DNA from: Apoda limacodes
Taxonomy: Eukaryota; Arthropoda; Insecta; Lepidoptera; Limacodidae
Reading direction: 5' to 3'
Assembly (NCBI GenBank): GCA_946406115.1
Contig: OX291540.1
Coordinates: forward strand, 10,164,563 to 10,228,562
Length of the DNA: 64,000 nucleotides
Shown here: in pieces, positions 39,861-50,488 of the stretch
Layout: every line of letters begins with the position of its first letter
How positions within the stretch are numbered: position 1 is the stretch's first letter
Position numbers and translations under genes: made by a program
The notes under the pieces: generated by a model
What the model saw: only the letters and a program-made list of their open reading frames with translations
What the model was told of the DNA's origin: nothing
Databases searched by the model: none

Positions 39861-41381
39861 GTAAAGTAGTAACCTTAGCCCTAACTGCTATGTTTTGTTA
39901 AATTAATGGTAACCATAGTACGAGTATTTTACCGTTCCCGGTTGTTCGAGTCGGCTGGATATTTTATAGGAGAAAAATATGTATCTGTTTTCCATTGGTA
40001 AGTCAAACTAGGTATTATTGTGATTTTATGAACTTAAATTGTGAATGTGAAGTACCTATTCATTTCTACTTAAGGTCACTAATCATAAGTGTATATGTAC
40101 ATGTTTTTTTAACGTTATTTGCAATTTTTATTTTATTCTAACTTTTAGTCTTAAATCAATAAAACTGGTATCTTTAACATTTTGACCACTTTATGGTGTT
40201 GTAAGTTGGATCCCGATTCATATTGATTACATCTATTATTACTTTTGTTATGATTAACTAAAACACTTTTGTCTTTAAATTGTTAACAAGATCTCAAGTG
40301 ACCTTAAAATAAATAGGCATGGAACAAAAATGTAAAAAGGCGATAAATGGAATCCTTCACAACATAGGTAGACGAATATGCTCTTATTAATTGAAAATTC
40401 TTCCTTTATTGAGGGATATCGACAAAAAATCTTAATTCTCATGCAGTGCCGATAATATTTTAAATTAGAAATAATTCCAGTGTAAAATATACTATACCAT
40501 AGGTATACAAATAATTATTTACATTATTGAAAAGTTATATTTTACATCGAATATTTTTAAACTTGTAGTTATTGTAAAATTCACATGATAATAGAAATAA
40601 AAAAAATCTTATTTCAAAATATCAAAGTATTTTATTTTGGAATACGGCTTATAACCAAATAACTATTTTTTAAAAAACGGCCAAGCGTATTTCGTACCAT
40701 ACATTGATTAAGTTAGGGTTCCGTAGAGTAAAAACAATTGCATTAATATGAATAACTTCTTAAACAATTCTGTGCAAAACAATATAAGTGGAGAATTTTA
40801 TAAAGCTTTGATTATGATTGTTTCAGAATTTTTAGTGGTAAGTATCCAGTCCAATGCAAGTCTTTGAATCAAAATGAGTTTCCGTAAGTGATGCAGCTAC
40901 AGCAGACTATTCCTTTACGTAGCAACTTTAGTTTTTAGAAGGGTAATTTTTTATGGTGTATACTTACATAAAGTATGTCTGAATCTTTCGTTATTTCGAT
41001 TTTACTATTTGAATAATATGAATACCATCTATGCAAAATAATGGAACAATTGAATTGTTTTTGAATAGAGAATTAAAATTATAAATACAACGAGAATCTT
41101 CATATTTATGTCAATTTAGCAGTGCCAAAACCGACAACAAGCAACACAACATTCAGGATACAATTTATAAAATTAAAAAAAGAAAAATGTTATAAATTCA
41201 AGATGATTTAGTATTTTCACTTCATTAGATAAAATATTAGTCAGTCTGGGTAGGACTAGGGTAGGTAGACTGGTTAATTTTCAAATATCCAATTCGATAC
41301 AAACAAGTGCAATTTAGTTTAAACACAAACAGTATACAAAAAATCTGGCATACCTCTTTTGCACTCATATTAATGCTTCAT
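39861..41381. other. Non-coding spacer
   Basis: AT-rich; no coding region found. AGGGTTCCGTAGAGTAAAAA near 40717 is a common dispersed-repeat edge. Confidence 0.4.
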
Positions 41382-43597
41382 AGACCCCATCGATCCTCCA
41401 CCCCTTACGAATTTAGAAGCATCCGTCTGCCGCCTAGCGATGACCGGCCATCAGCCGATCACCATTGCATCGGTTTATCTCTCTCCATTAAAATACTTGC
41501 TTCAGTCGCTCTTAAATTTAGGCGACACCGTCATCCTTGCCGGCAACCTAAATTGCAAGCACCGTCGATGGAACTCCTCAATCACTTCACGGAGAGGCAG
41601 ACTCCTTGAACAATTAGTTGACAGGCTAAACTTAGACATCATCGCTCCCTTGACGCCCACTCACTTTTCCCATAACACTCGCAATAGCCCTGACGTGGTC
41701 GACATAGCACTTCTAAAGAATGTAAGGCTAATCTTTCGCTCTATAGAGGTGCTTGACGAACTTGACTCTAGACTAGAACCGTGACGGACTGGGATAATTT
41801 CGAGCAATTACTCAAAAACCCCAGCTCGCCACATCTAGATCGCGTTCCCAGTAACCACCTGACCGCCACCGTTAGCGAGTGCTCAAGACAACTGCCGGTT
41901 GGCTACCACCACCTAATCCTGCCTCAGCACATCAGATCGCTAATGACAGACGCGATTGCGCTCCCACTACCGAAAACAAAGCTCGCTAGAACGACATACA
42001 CCGCTGAATAAGAACCGCTGTAGCTGAGCCCAACGTTTCGGTGATCTAATGGAGAATATTTCTCCTTCTCATCTAGCTTATTGGTGCCTAGCCAGAGCTT
42101 TGAAATCAGACACTTTCAACTACCTTCCTCCTTTAACTCGTCCCAACAACGTTCTCGCGTTCGATGACGACGAAAAAGCGGATTGCCTGGCATCTAGCCT
42201 CCAAGCCCAATGTGCCTTAAGCACACAAGTTGTGACACAACCATTCAATCCCGATCACGTGCGAGATGTAGACGGGCAAGTGGAGCGCAGAACTTCTTTG
42301 CCCCCACAAGATCCTCTGCCCCCCGTCACAGTCAACGAAGTCAAACAGGTCATCAAAGACCTAGGCCCCTGTTAAGCCCCAGGCGCGGACGGTTTCACCT
42401 TTCCTTCTCAATGGAAAGACGCAATTGTTATAGGCATCCATAAGCCAGGGAAACTCCTTTTTCTCCTACCGCCCTATAAGTTTACTAAAGGCCCTTGGTA
42501 AGCTCTTCGCTCGCCTTCGGAATTCTATAGTCTCCAGAAGCATCTCAATCGACGAACAGTTCGACTTCCGCGACAAACACTCGTGCGTCTACCAAGTCCT
42601 CCGTATCACGGAACACATTCTCAATGGCTTCCAACCAGTATTAGGGGCATCACACGGGCGCTGTCTAAGATGTAGCGAAAGCCTTCGACAAAGTCTGGCA
42701 CAACGGTTTAATTTATAAGGCCGCCTCGTACTCCTTACGAGATTATTTGTCGAATCGCAGCTTTCGCTATAGAGTCGAAGGAATTCTCTCTTTTTTTCGT
42801 CCCATACAGACAAGTGAGTCGAATCACTAAGAGACTCCAATCCGCAATCACCGCTCTAGGCCAATGGTTTCGAAAATGGAGAATCGAAACGAATCCCGAC
42901 AAAAGCTCTGCCGTTCTCTTTACCACTGGCTTTCCCCCGAGACCATCTTCCCTCTCACTTTTCGGCCGTGCCATTCCTTTGCAAAACAAGGCCAAATTTC
43001 TCGGTGTGATCCTGGATATGCGTTTAAACTTCCAAAATAGTAAGAGACCGAGCCGCTGCTGTCCTCGGTCGGCTATATGAGTCGGAGACTCAGAGCGGTC
43101 TCCGGAGCCCCCTGGATCGTCCGGAATGCGGACCTACCTACACAGGGACTTCAAGCTCCCTACGATTCTCCAATATTTTAAAGACCTGGCAGTCCGCTTT
43201 TTCAAGCGTACGCAAAATCACCCGAATCGACTAATTGTGCAATCCACAACCTATCATCCCCCCGACCGACCACGACACGGTCGAAAAACTATTGTTAAGC
43301 GACCTCGGCACGTACTACCGGCCCTAGATGACGATCTCGCTATCCGGATAGCGAGATTAGTCTCAACGACCTCCCCTTATAGGGCCTCCCCACTCACACG
43401 ACGCCGATTTCCCCGGGTTCGTCGGAGAAAGCACGGCCCTACCTCATATACGAGGAATCAAAGAGTGCTACAAGAGCGACAGCCCAAGCCGAGGCTCCCC
43501 CTGGGGGGCCCACGAGCGTTGGGCGCTAAATGGGCTGAGAATCTTTCCCCAAGTCTCTCCCCATAAAGCCCGGTCGAGCAGTAAATAAAAAAAAAAG
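41382..43597 (+). mobile_element. 5'-truncated relative of the 25-31 kb Jockey LINE
   Basis: Begins inside the endonuclease (at CCCATCGATCCTCCACC, matching the other copy near 28.0 kb) and runs to an A-run at 43587-43596. It aligns along its length with the minus-strand element but is more diverged and has internal deletions, among them one removing the central RT. Target duplication not visible. Confidence 0.82.
41390..43566 (+). pseudogene. Jockey ORF2 remnant
   Basis: Endonuclease parts: MTGHQPITIASVYLSPLKYL and VILAGNLNCKHRRWN (Asp of the usual GDLN replaced by Asn), FNYLPPLTRPNNVLAF linker, DPLPPVTVNEVKQVIKDLGP. Then a stop, and a shortened RT in mixed frames without FADD. Later blocks RKWRIETNPDKSSAVLF, AKFLGVILDMRLNFQ and YLHRDFKLPTILQYFKDLAVRFF follow, with an Arg-rich end. 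Several stops and frame changes; not functional. Confidence 0.8.
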
Positions 43598-43689
43598 GTT
43601 TATAGACGTTCGATGGTTTAGCGTATCTTGTCATGTCCTCGCCTTTTCTGAGAACGGTTTTAATTTAAACATTTGTTCAATGCTTTTAA

Positions 43690-43875
43690 TTTATTTTTGC
43701 CTCATAAATTGGTTTGGTGCATCTTTTTTACCGAAAATTCAAAAGTATCCACGGGAATAACCATAATTACATTCCACTTATGCTATGGCAAACTTCTTTA
43801 GTATAATCAATTGCAGGAGGAATCCCACGCGGAAAATTCTGTAGAGCGGGCAGAGCCACTGGCAAAAGCTAGTAC
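43690..43875 (+). repeat. Dispersed lepidopteran repeat
   Basis: Shows TTCAAAAGTATCCACGGGAA, AAACTTCTTTAGTATAATCA and AGAGCGGGCAGAGCCACTGG, matching other copies (18.6, 49.5 kb). Non-coding. Confidence 0.5.
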
Positions 43876-44514
43876 TATATGTATTCCTTTTCTGAACCTT
43901 GTTTGCACAGCCCTTATTCTTTCTTTCGTTTTTCCGCCACTCTTTCACTCTTTGCATTTAATTTGCTAACTATGCTATGTATATTTAATCTGCGGGTTAC
44001 CTAAGATCCTTTACGCTTTGGATTACTCTCACACAAAACATCAATTTAACTTTCTTAACACGTGATATGTACGAGTAGCGAACATGAATGAAGAGCACAA
44101 TGCGTAATTTATTAAATATTCGGATATTTAACCTCAATTATTCGACTTTAAAATGGTAGCGAATATTCGAATAAAATTAATATTTGGATTGCAAGCCCTA
44201 GTTGTAAGATACGTTTTAATTCTGGAAGTGTTATAAGCTACTTAACATATCAGTATAAAACACACATGCCGGTATTTTTGTCGAGTTTTGTACCAAATAA
44301 AAGGTATTATTAAGCACATTCCAAATATTATATATTTGTAGAAAACGACATCAAAATGTTAAGATGGCGACCATAAACTGTTCAAAGCTTAAGAAAATTT
44401 GCGACAAATCAAAACTTTGTTAAAATGCATCGTTTACAACAAAGCTAAAGGTGTAAATAAGAACATTTAAAATTAATTAAACTAGTAAAGTAAAAAAAAG
44501 CATAGCAACCACCC
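43876..44514. other. Non-coding spacer
   Basis: No gene or named repeat recognised. Confidence 0.4.
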
Positions 44515-44725
44515 ACCTGATGCTAAGCGTTCACCTTAGCATATGAACAATTGAAACAGCGAGGGCATTACTAACGCATTGCCAACTAGAAGCTCTCCTC
44601 AGATTTAAGGGTTCGGCTTGTCAGTTTGGGATTGGCGACAATTCTTTTAGCTCGTCGTTGCGCCGAGTCAAAAGGGCTACGTTGGTATTCGGGGATGTAC
44701 CAGAGATGCCAGCATTTCCACAGAA
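44515..44725 (-). mobile_element. LINE family A, 3' fragment
   Basis: The minus strand encodes WYIPEYQRSPFDSAQRRAKR and IVANPKLTSR, the C-terminal block of this LINE, and CCTGATGCTAAGCGTTCACC marks its 3' end. The piece between is deleted. A (TA)n microsatellite at about 44747-44786 lies just beyond it. Confidence 0.7.
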
Positions 44726-45080
44726 TAATGAAGAAGTGCTCCATATAAATAAATATAATATATATATATATATACATACATATATAAAATAATATAATTT
44801 ACAAATAAAAACGTTTCAGGAGTCTAAAAGCTCAGAAAATAAATAAAAAAATAAAAATACCTCTCATTTCCGATAAAAGATTACGTTAGGCGTTGTGGCT
44901 ATCAACAATCTTTTTTTACCATTCGATACACCATCTAGGTACTATGTAATTAAGAAAACAAATTACGACGACGAATTAAATACGACGCACTCGAAGCATC
45001 CGACGATCACATACGTCACAGCGTCTGGCGCACCCTGGGCAACGATCAGTACAAATTACTGAGCGGCTAATCCTTTCAAC

Positions 45081-45617
45081 ATGGTGGTTCCACCAAATAC
45101 ACAATACGATCACCAACAGCAATTTTTAGAGTTAGCCCTGAGCGTTATCTCTGTCAACATAGAGGGCTTCTAGAAGGACAAAGCTCTATTCCTTTCGGAA
45201 ATGTGCCGCGAGACGCAATGCGACAACCTATGCGTCCAAGAAACCCATCGTGACGTAGGCCAAACTCGGCCGCAGATTCCCGGACTGACATTAATAGCGG
45301 AGATACCACACCCAAAACACGGCAGTGCTGTTTTTGCCAAAGACATTATTATCACATCTTCTTCTTCCGTCTGTCGAGACACAATGGAGCTCATTACCGT
45401 GGACACTGGAACATGCATAGTCTCATCAGTGTACAAACCGCCTGGCCAACCATTTCTGCCGTGGCACCTCCGCGGCTCAAATGACAGATGTGCCAAACTG
45501 GTTGTTGGCGATTTTAATAGCCACCATACGATGTGGGGGTACCGTAAGACAAATCACGACGGTGAGGCAGTTGAAGCGTGGGCGGAGGCCAACGGCCTTG
45601 CTCTGCTACACAACTAA
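45081..45617 (+). pseudogene. LINE endonuclease N-terminal fragment
   Basis: ATG 45081 starts a frame with ALSVISVNIEGF, a TAG at 45171-45173, then LCVQETHRDVG (catalytic Glu), HPKHGSAVF and AKLVVGDFNSHHTMWG (Asp-Asn block), ending at HN* 45617. This is an AP-type endonuclease of a non-LTR element. The protein stops where the downstream part is found inverted (next entry). Confidence 0.75.
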
Positions 45618-46080
45618 GCTGTTTGTATGGTTTCTTCAGAGAATAGATCGTTCGCGAACTGTGTTTCTTAGGTATTCAGTAGTTTTGCCGTTGCTGTGTT
45701 TAGACCAGGGGTGTAATTTGTCCGGCAGCCTCTAGGTTTCGATTGACATGACGCGGCTCTGATGACTTGGATAAATTTGTCATAGTTTGATGCCACGGGT
45801 TTTAAGGTGAGCAGCTGTTTATCTATGCTAGCAGAGAATTTGACCCTATCGGCTTTCATGAAGTTAAAACGTGGTCGGAATGGGACCTTGATGGGCTGTA
45901 CTACAGCCCGCACCTGGCACATTATGGGCCTATGTTGTGTTCTCGGGATAGGCTTACAAGTGGATTTTGAGCACTAGGGGCCGATATTTTCACTGACAAA
46001 GATTAGGTCAGGGTTGAAGCCACGCCGCCATCATCCACTGTTGAAATACAAATATGTGTACACATACTATTGGGGGCAAG
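45616..46080 (-). pseudogene. Inverted continuation of the same LINE protein
   Basis: The minus strand reads WRRGFNPDLIFVSENIG (endonuclease end), PIPRTQHRPIMCQVRAVVQP, KVPFRPRFNFMKADRVKFS and PRGCRTNYTPGLNTATAKLL, then SEETIQTA up to 45616. These blocks normally follow directly after the part encoded on the + strand to the left. The two pieces therefore meet head to head at about 45616, showing an inversion. Confidence 0.7.
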
Positions 46081-46087
46081 GATACAT

Positions 46088-46108
46088 AGAAGAAGAAGAA
46101 GAAGAAGA
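46088..46108. repeat. (GAA)n microsatellite
   Basis: About seven AGA/GAA units directly following a 32-bp motif that recurs inverted near 48.9 kb. Confidence 0.8.
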
Positions 46109-46339
46109 GTCGTTGGGAGATTACAAAATGCTAAAATCCCGTTTACAAAGAAATTTCCAATTATTTTACCTAAAGGTTGTTACGTGACACGGCTCATTAT
46201 ATTAAATGAACACTTGCTTTAATTGCATGCTCGACTAATTATCGTATCTATCCTAACCTATCTCAACGATTTTACACTTTAAATTCGATCAGAGAAATAA
46301 AGTCGGTTCTTTAAAAAATACAAAATTATATGCACGAGA

Positions 46340-47330
46340 TTCAAGGCCGAATCTGCCAAGCAGATAATAGGTTCACTTTCTAAAGAAAGAGCAATACAAA
46401 TGCGAGTTTTTGAAAGGGTAGGGATAGACTATTGTGGACCGTTTGAGATCAAAAATTCAACCGATAAGAAGAAGTATTGTCAGTAAAGCGTACATTTGTG
46501 TGTTTGTTTGTTTTGCCTCGAAAGCAATACATTTAGAAGTTGTGTCTGACATAACTAGCGACGCCTTTATTTCAGCACTAAAACGTTTCACTTCGCGGAG
46601 GGGTATACCTTCAGACATTTACTGTGACAATGCTCAAACATTTAAAGGTGCTGATAAACTGTTAAGAGAACTCTACAGCCTTCACAATAGTGACACTTTT
46701 CAACGAACAATTACTGACTATGCTTCCAATAGGGGAATCCAATTTCATTATATTCCGGCTTACAGCCCTCATCAAGGTGGATTGTGGGAGGCAATTGTAA
46801 AATCTTTCAAGTTTCATGTAAAGAGAGTCTTAGGTGCAAAACTATTCACATTTGAACAGTTAGTCACACTTACAACTGAAGTTGAAACGATATTAAATTC
46901 TCGTCCAATTTGCCCAATGTCAAATTACTCGTCAGATTTTAGTATCTTGACGCCCGGTAATTTTTTGGTACGTTGTCCATTAGTTTCGATTCCTCAGCAA
47001 TCTTTATTAAACGTTCCAAATAACCGCTTAAAGTTTTGGAGGTCCGTTGAACAATTCCGACAACATTTTTGGCAGGCATGGTCAAGGGACTATTTAGTTA
47101 CTTTGAACAGAAGAACCAAATGGCAAACTACTCAACCGAATATCAAGTTAGGAGGATTAGTATTGCTCAAGGATGATATGATTCATCCGCAGTTTTGGCA
47201 GTTAGGTCGCGTAGTAACAATGTTTCCAGTCAAGGATTCTAAAGTTAGAATAGATGAAGTTATGACGTTAGATAAAAAACTGCACTCTACAGCCTTTTTT
47301 AAAGTAATATTTTTGCCAATTGATGTGTAG
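46340..47330 (+). pseudogene. BEL/Pao-type integrase remnant
   Basis: DDE integrase core of a BEL/Pao LTR retrotransposon: RVGIDYCGPFEIK (first Asp) in an upstream frame, then after a frame change near 46470 a long open frame with AYICVFVCFASKAIHLE, IPSDIYCDNAQTFKGA (second Asp) and SPHQGGLWEAIVKS (Glu). The C-terminal KLGGLVLLKDDMIHPQFWQLGRV block ends at TAG 47330. Gag, protease and RT are missing upstream, and no LTR pair could be identified around it. The remaining frame of 298 codons is well preserved, so decay is moderate. Confidence 0.85.
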
Positions 47331-49494
47331 TTTTATTGATATTTTATTGTATTGTTAAGAATTTTGTAATTTAAAGTTCTATGTAATGAATAATTTCTAA
47401 GTATTTCGAATGAATTGTATGTATTGTTAATTATTATTTCAATAAGTAATGCCGTATAATTTAATACCTAATTATTTCATTATTGCCCATGACTTTCCGT
47501 CACTTTAATTATTGTAATTGATTATTTATATTTTAATGTGTCTTCTGTTGAAGTATTTTGTTTGAAGATTAAGTAAGTCAATTTTGTCTGGGTTTCATGC
47601 GTGGGCGCAATTATGTCAACGACATAAGAACTTTTTGGTTTAGGTATTTTCTTTTAATTTTAACATGCCTGATTTTACTTGTCAAATGCTTGTCGAGACA
47701 TTTTTCCTTACAATTTTCAATATATTTATAAATGATTAAATTTCATCTTTTATTCAAATTTAAACCTAGCAGTAATACACGCAGGTGACAATGTATGCAA
47801 AGAGTCCCGTCCCCGTCCGGCGCGTACGACAATTTCGTAGTATTTTTGTAGTATGCGGCCGGACTAAATGTGGTTTCAAAATTAGGGAGCAACGAATTTA
47901 AAAGAAACGCACCCACTTACGTAATATTTGTTTCCTCTATGAACGCACCTACCTAATGTTTAAAAGAAATGAAAAGTAATTTAAATTTCTAAGGTTTGAA
48001 TATTGTCGTTTTGGAATAGAATTATTAATTGTATATTGTAAGTAATTGAGTAGTATACATACAAAACTGCCGTAGGGGCTATTCAATGGTACTTTTTTGC
48101 TGGTTGGTTACAAGTGTTTTGAGGTTAGGTTGTAAATCTTTCCGCTGAGATTACTTTTCTCATCCTTTTTAGTGTTCCGTACCCAAAGGGTGCCAACGGC
48201 GACCTATTACTAGCATCACTTTCTGTCTGTTTGTCCGATCTGAAAGGGATCTATCTTTACGACCGCAGTAGGTAAAAGCCGTTGGTTGGGAAGTTCAAAA
48301 GTTATTTTCCCTTGCGCCCAGTTAATTTACTTTAACCAAGCCATTTTCACAGAAAACGCTTTATTATGGCGGACTACCTCACCTATTATTTAAAAACAGT
48401 AAATTTATTTTGCAATTAATGTGTTTAATGCCAGTCAATAAACCACTAGTTAATCTTGCCAGTGACGCCGTGGTCCATGCTCAAGGCATTATTTTTAAGG
48501 ATATCAAAAAGCTTCGCCAATATTCCAACAGGGCTTATGTTTCCCACACTTAGCCTCACAATAGGATGTTGTTAAATTGTGCGTAGGTCACACAACTTAC
48601 ACGTCAGTGATTACTTATGCCATTTCAGATCTTACCCTCTTATGGTTTGTGGATCCTTAAGGAGCCTTGCCTGTTGGTGGCTCAAGCTTTTGCCGTGTAG
48701 GATCATTTGAGAAGGTATAAGTCTTTTAATTTTCGCTGAATAATTAAAAAAATTAAACACATTGTTATTTGGCAAAATACCTTTTAAAATTAACTATTTG
48801 TTTAATCCTGTTTTATTATTTTTAAATTACATATGAGATGGTGTCTCCTTGGCTTCCATGCAGCCCCTAAACACCTGTAATAATCAACATATGTAAACTT
48901 TTTTATGTAATTAAAACAAACACACCATTCTTCTATGTATCCTTGCCCCCAATATTATGTCTAGTTATAAAAGAGGTAATAATCTACCTACTCCTCTTCC
49001 ACCACCTCTTTCAAGCTCTCGTCCTGCCAAACAATTCTGATTACTTTACTCAGAAGGGACTAGACAGCTGAGAGTAGTTGGGTCAACTTTTTACATTACT
49101 TAGAGTGGTGGGTTTAACTATTCATATAAAAAGTGTTTTTGTTTATGACTTGTTGTCGTGTGTTGTACTTTAAAATATTTGAACGCCTGGTAGTGTTGTA
49201 ACATATAATAATAAAATATTTGATTTCTTTTAGGTCATTACAAGCATAATGGGCTGCTTTGTTATAACCACCTGAGATTAGTTGACCATTTTTAGGAAGA
49301 CATGAATTTCAGAAAAAGGCCTAGAATTAAAATTTGTAAAATAATCACCTCATCAGTGTTGCAGCAGGAAGACATCCCAAAGCTGAATGTAGGCCTTCTT
49401 CATATGTGCAATAAATGATCAATAAATATGTTAAATTTTTATAACTTGTTTTTTTCTAATCCTCAAAAGCTAAATCATGTTTTTCTTCACACTT
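47331..49494. other. Non-coding region
   Basis: AT-rich and without recognisable genes. The first several hundred bases may include the missing 3' LTR of the BEL/Pao element (CATGCGTGGGCGCAATTATG near 47600 resembles a purine-tract/LTR junction, unproven). GTTCCGTACCCAAAGGGTGC near 48173 is a dispersed-repeat edge. Confidence 0.4.
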
Positions 49495-49700
49495 AACCTT
49501 GAACTGATTTAGATGAAATTTGGTGGATAGTTTTAATCCCGAAAAATTCATAAGTACCTGTGGAAATAACTATAACTAAGCTAAAACGAACTATAGCTTG
49601 CTAAAAAAAACTTTAGTAGTATAATTAAGGAGCTGACGTAAGAATCCCACGCCGTCGATAACCAAAAGTAGGGTGGGTGGAGCCACTGTTAAAATTCAAT
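49495..49700 (+). repeat. Dispersed lepidopteran repeat
   Basis: AGATGAAATTTGGTGGATAG, GCTAAAACGAACTATAGCTT and AGGGTGGGTGGAGCCACTG in family order. Non-coding. Confidence 0.55.
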
Positions 49701-49714
49701 AATTACGATTAATC

Positions 49715-50150
49715 CCATTAATACTATAAATGCGAAAGTTTGGTTGTTTGTTACTCAATCACCTTTCAACCACTGAATGGATCAGGATAAAACTAAGCAC
49801 TGATATAAGTTAGATCCTGGACATAGACATAGGATATTTTTTATCCCTGAAAATTTAAGTTTCCATGGGAATAACTATAACTTCGTTACTCTATCCTGCT
49901 GCAATGGATCATCCAATTAGGCTGCAATTTTGCACAGAGATAGTTAAAGATATGAGATAGGGCAAAGGCTAATTTTTATTCCGAAAAATTCAAGTTTTTG
50001 CAGGTGTAACTATAACCGAATGCCACAAGCGAACCATAGGTGCAGCTGTAGCGGGCTATAACAAACTTTTTTGGTATGATCAAGGAGTTGCTGTAAGAAT
50101 GCCACGCTTATCGGCCAAATTTAAAACCACTGGCAAAAGATTGTTTTACA
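49715..50150 (+). repeat. Dispersed lepidopteran repeat, second copy in tandem
   Basis: TATAAATGCGAAAGTTTG opens it, followed by ATGGGAATAACTATAACTTC and GCAGGTGTAACTATAACCG. It directly follows the copy at 49.5 kb in the same orientation, so the two form a head-to-tail pair. Confidence 0.55.
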
Positions 50151-50488
50151 TATAAAATCATAATTTCACCTAATTGCAGATTACTGCCTAAAAGGGAAAC
50201 AGTTATGATGGACAAACACTGTTGAACCTCATTAGGGTTACTTATTACTTACACATTATTTTGGGATTAATCTGCCAGTATTCAAATGTCTTGAAACAGT
50301 GGGAATAAAATGATAATTTTTAGTCAGTAAAGGAGATTCTGAACACTGAAGCCAACATGTTTGACAGAATGGAGGATGATGATGGAGTTGGCACACAGTC
50401 GAGGGTACTCCTTCAACAGTTGACAGCAACTGTTGATGTTTGGGGTTATTTTTTACATCTAGATGAGAACTTTAGTCATAGTTATTAA

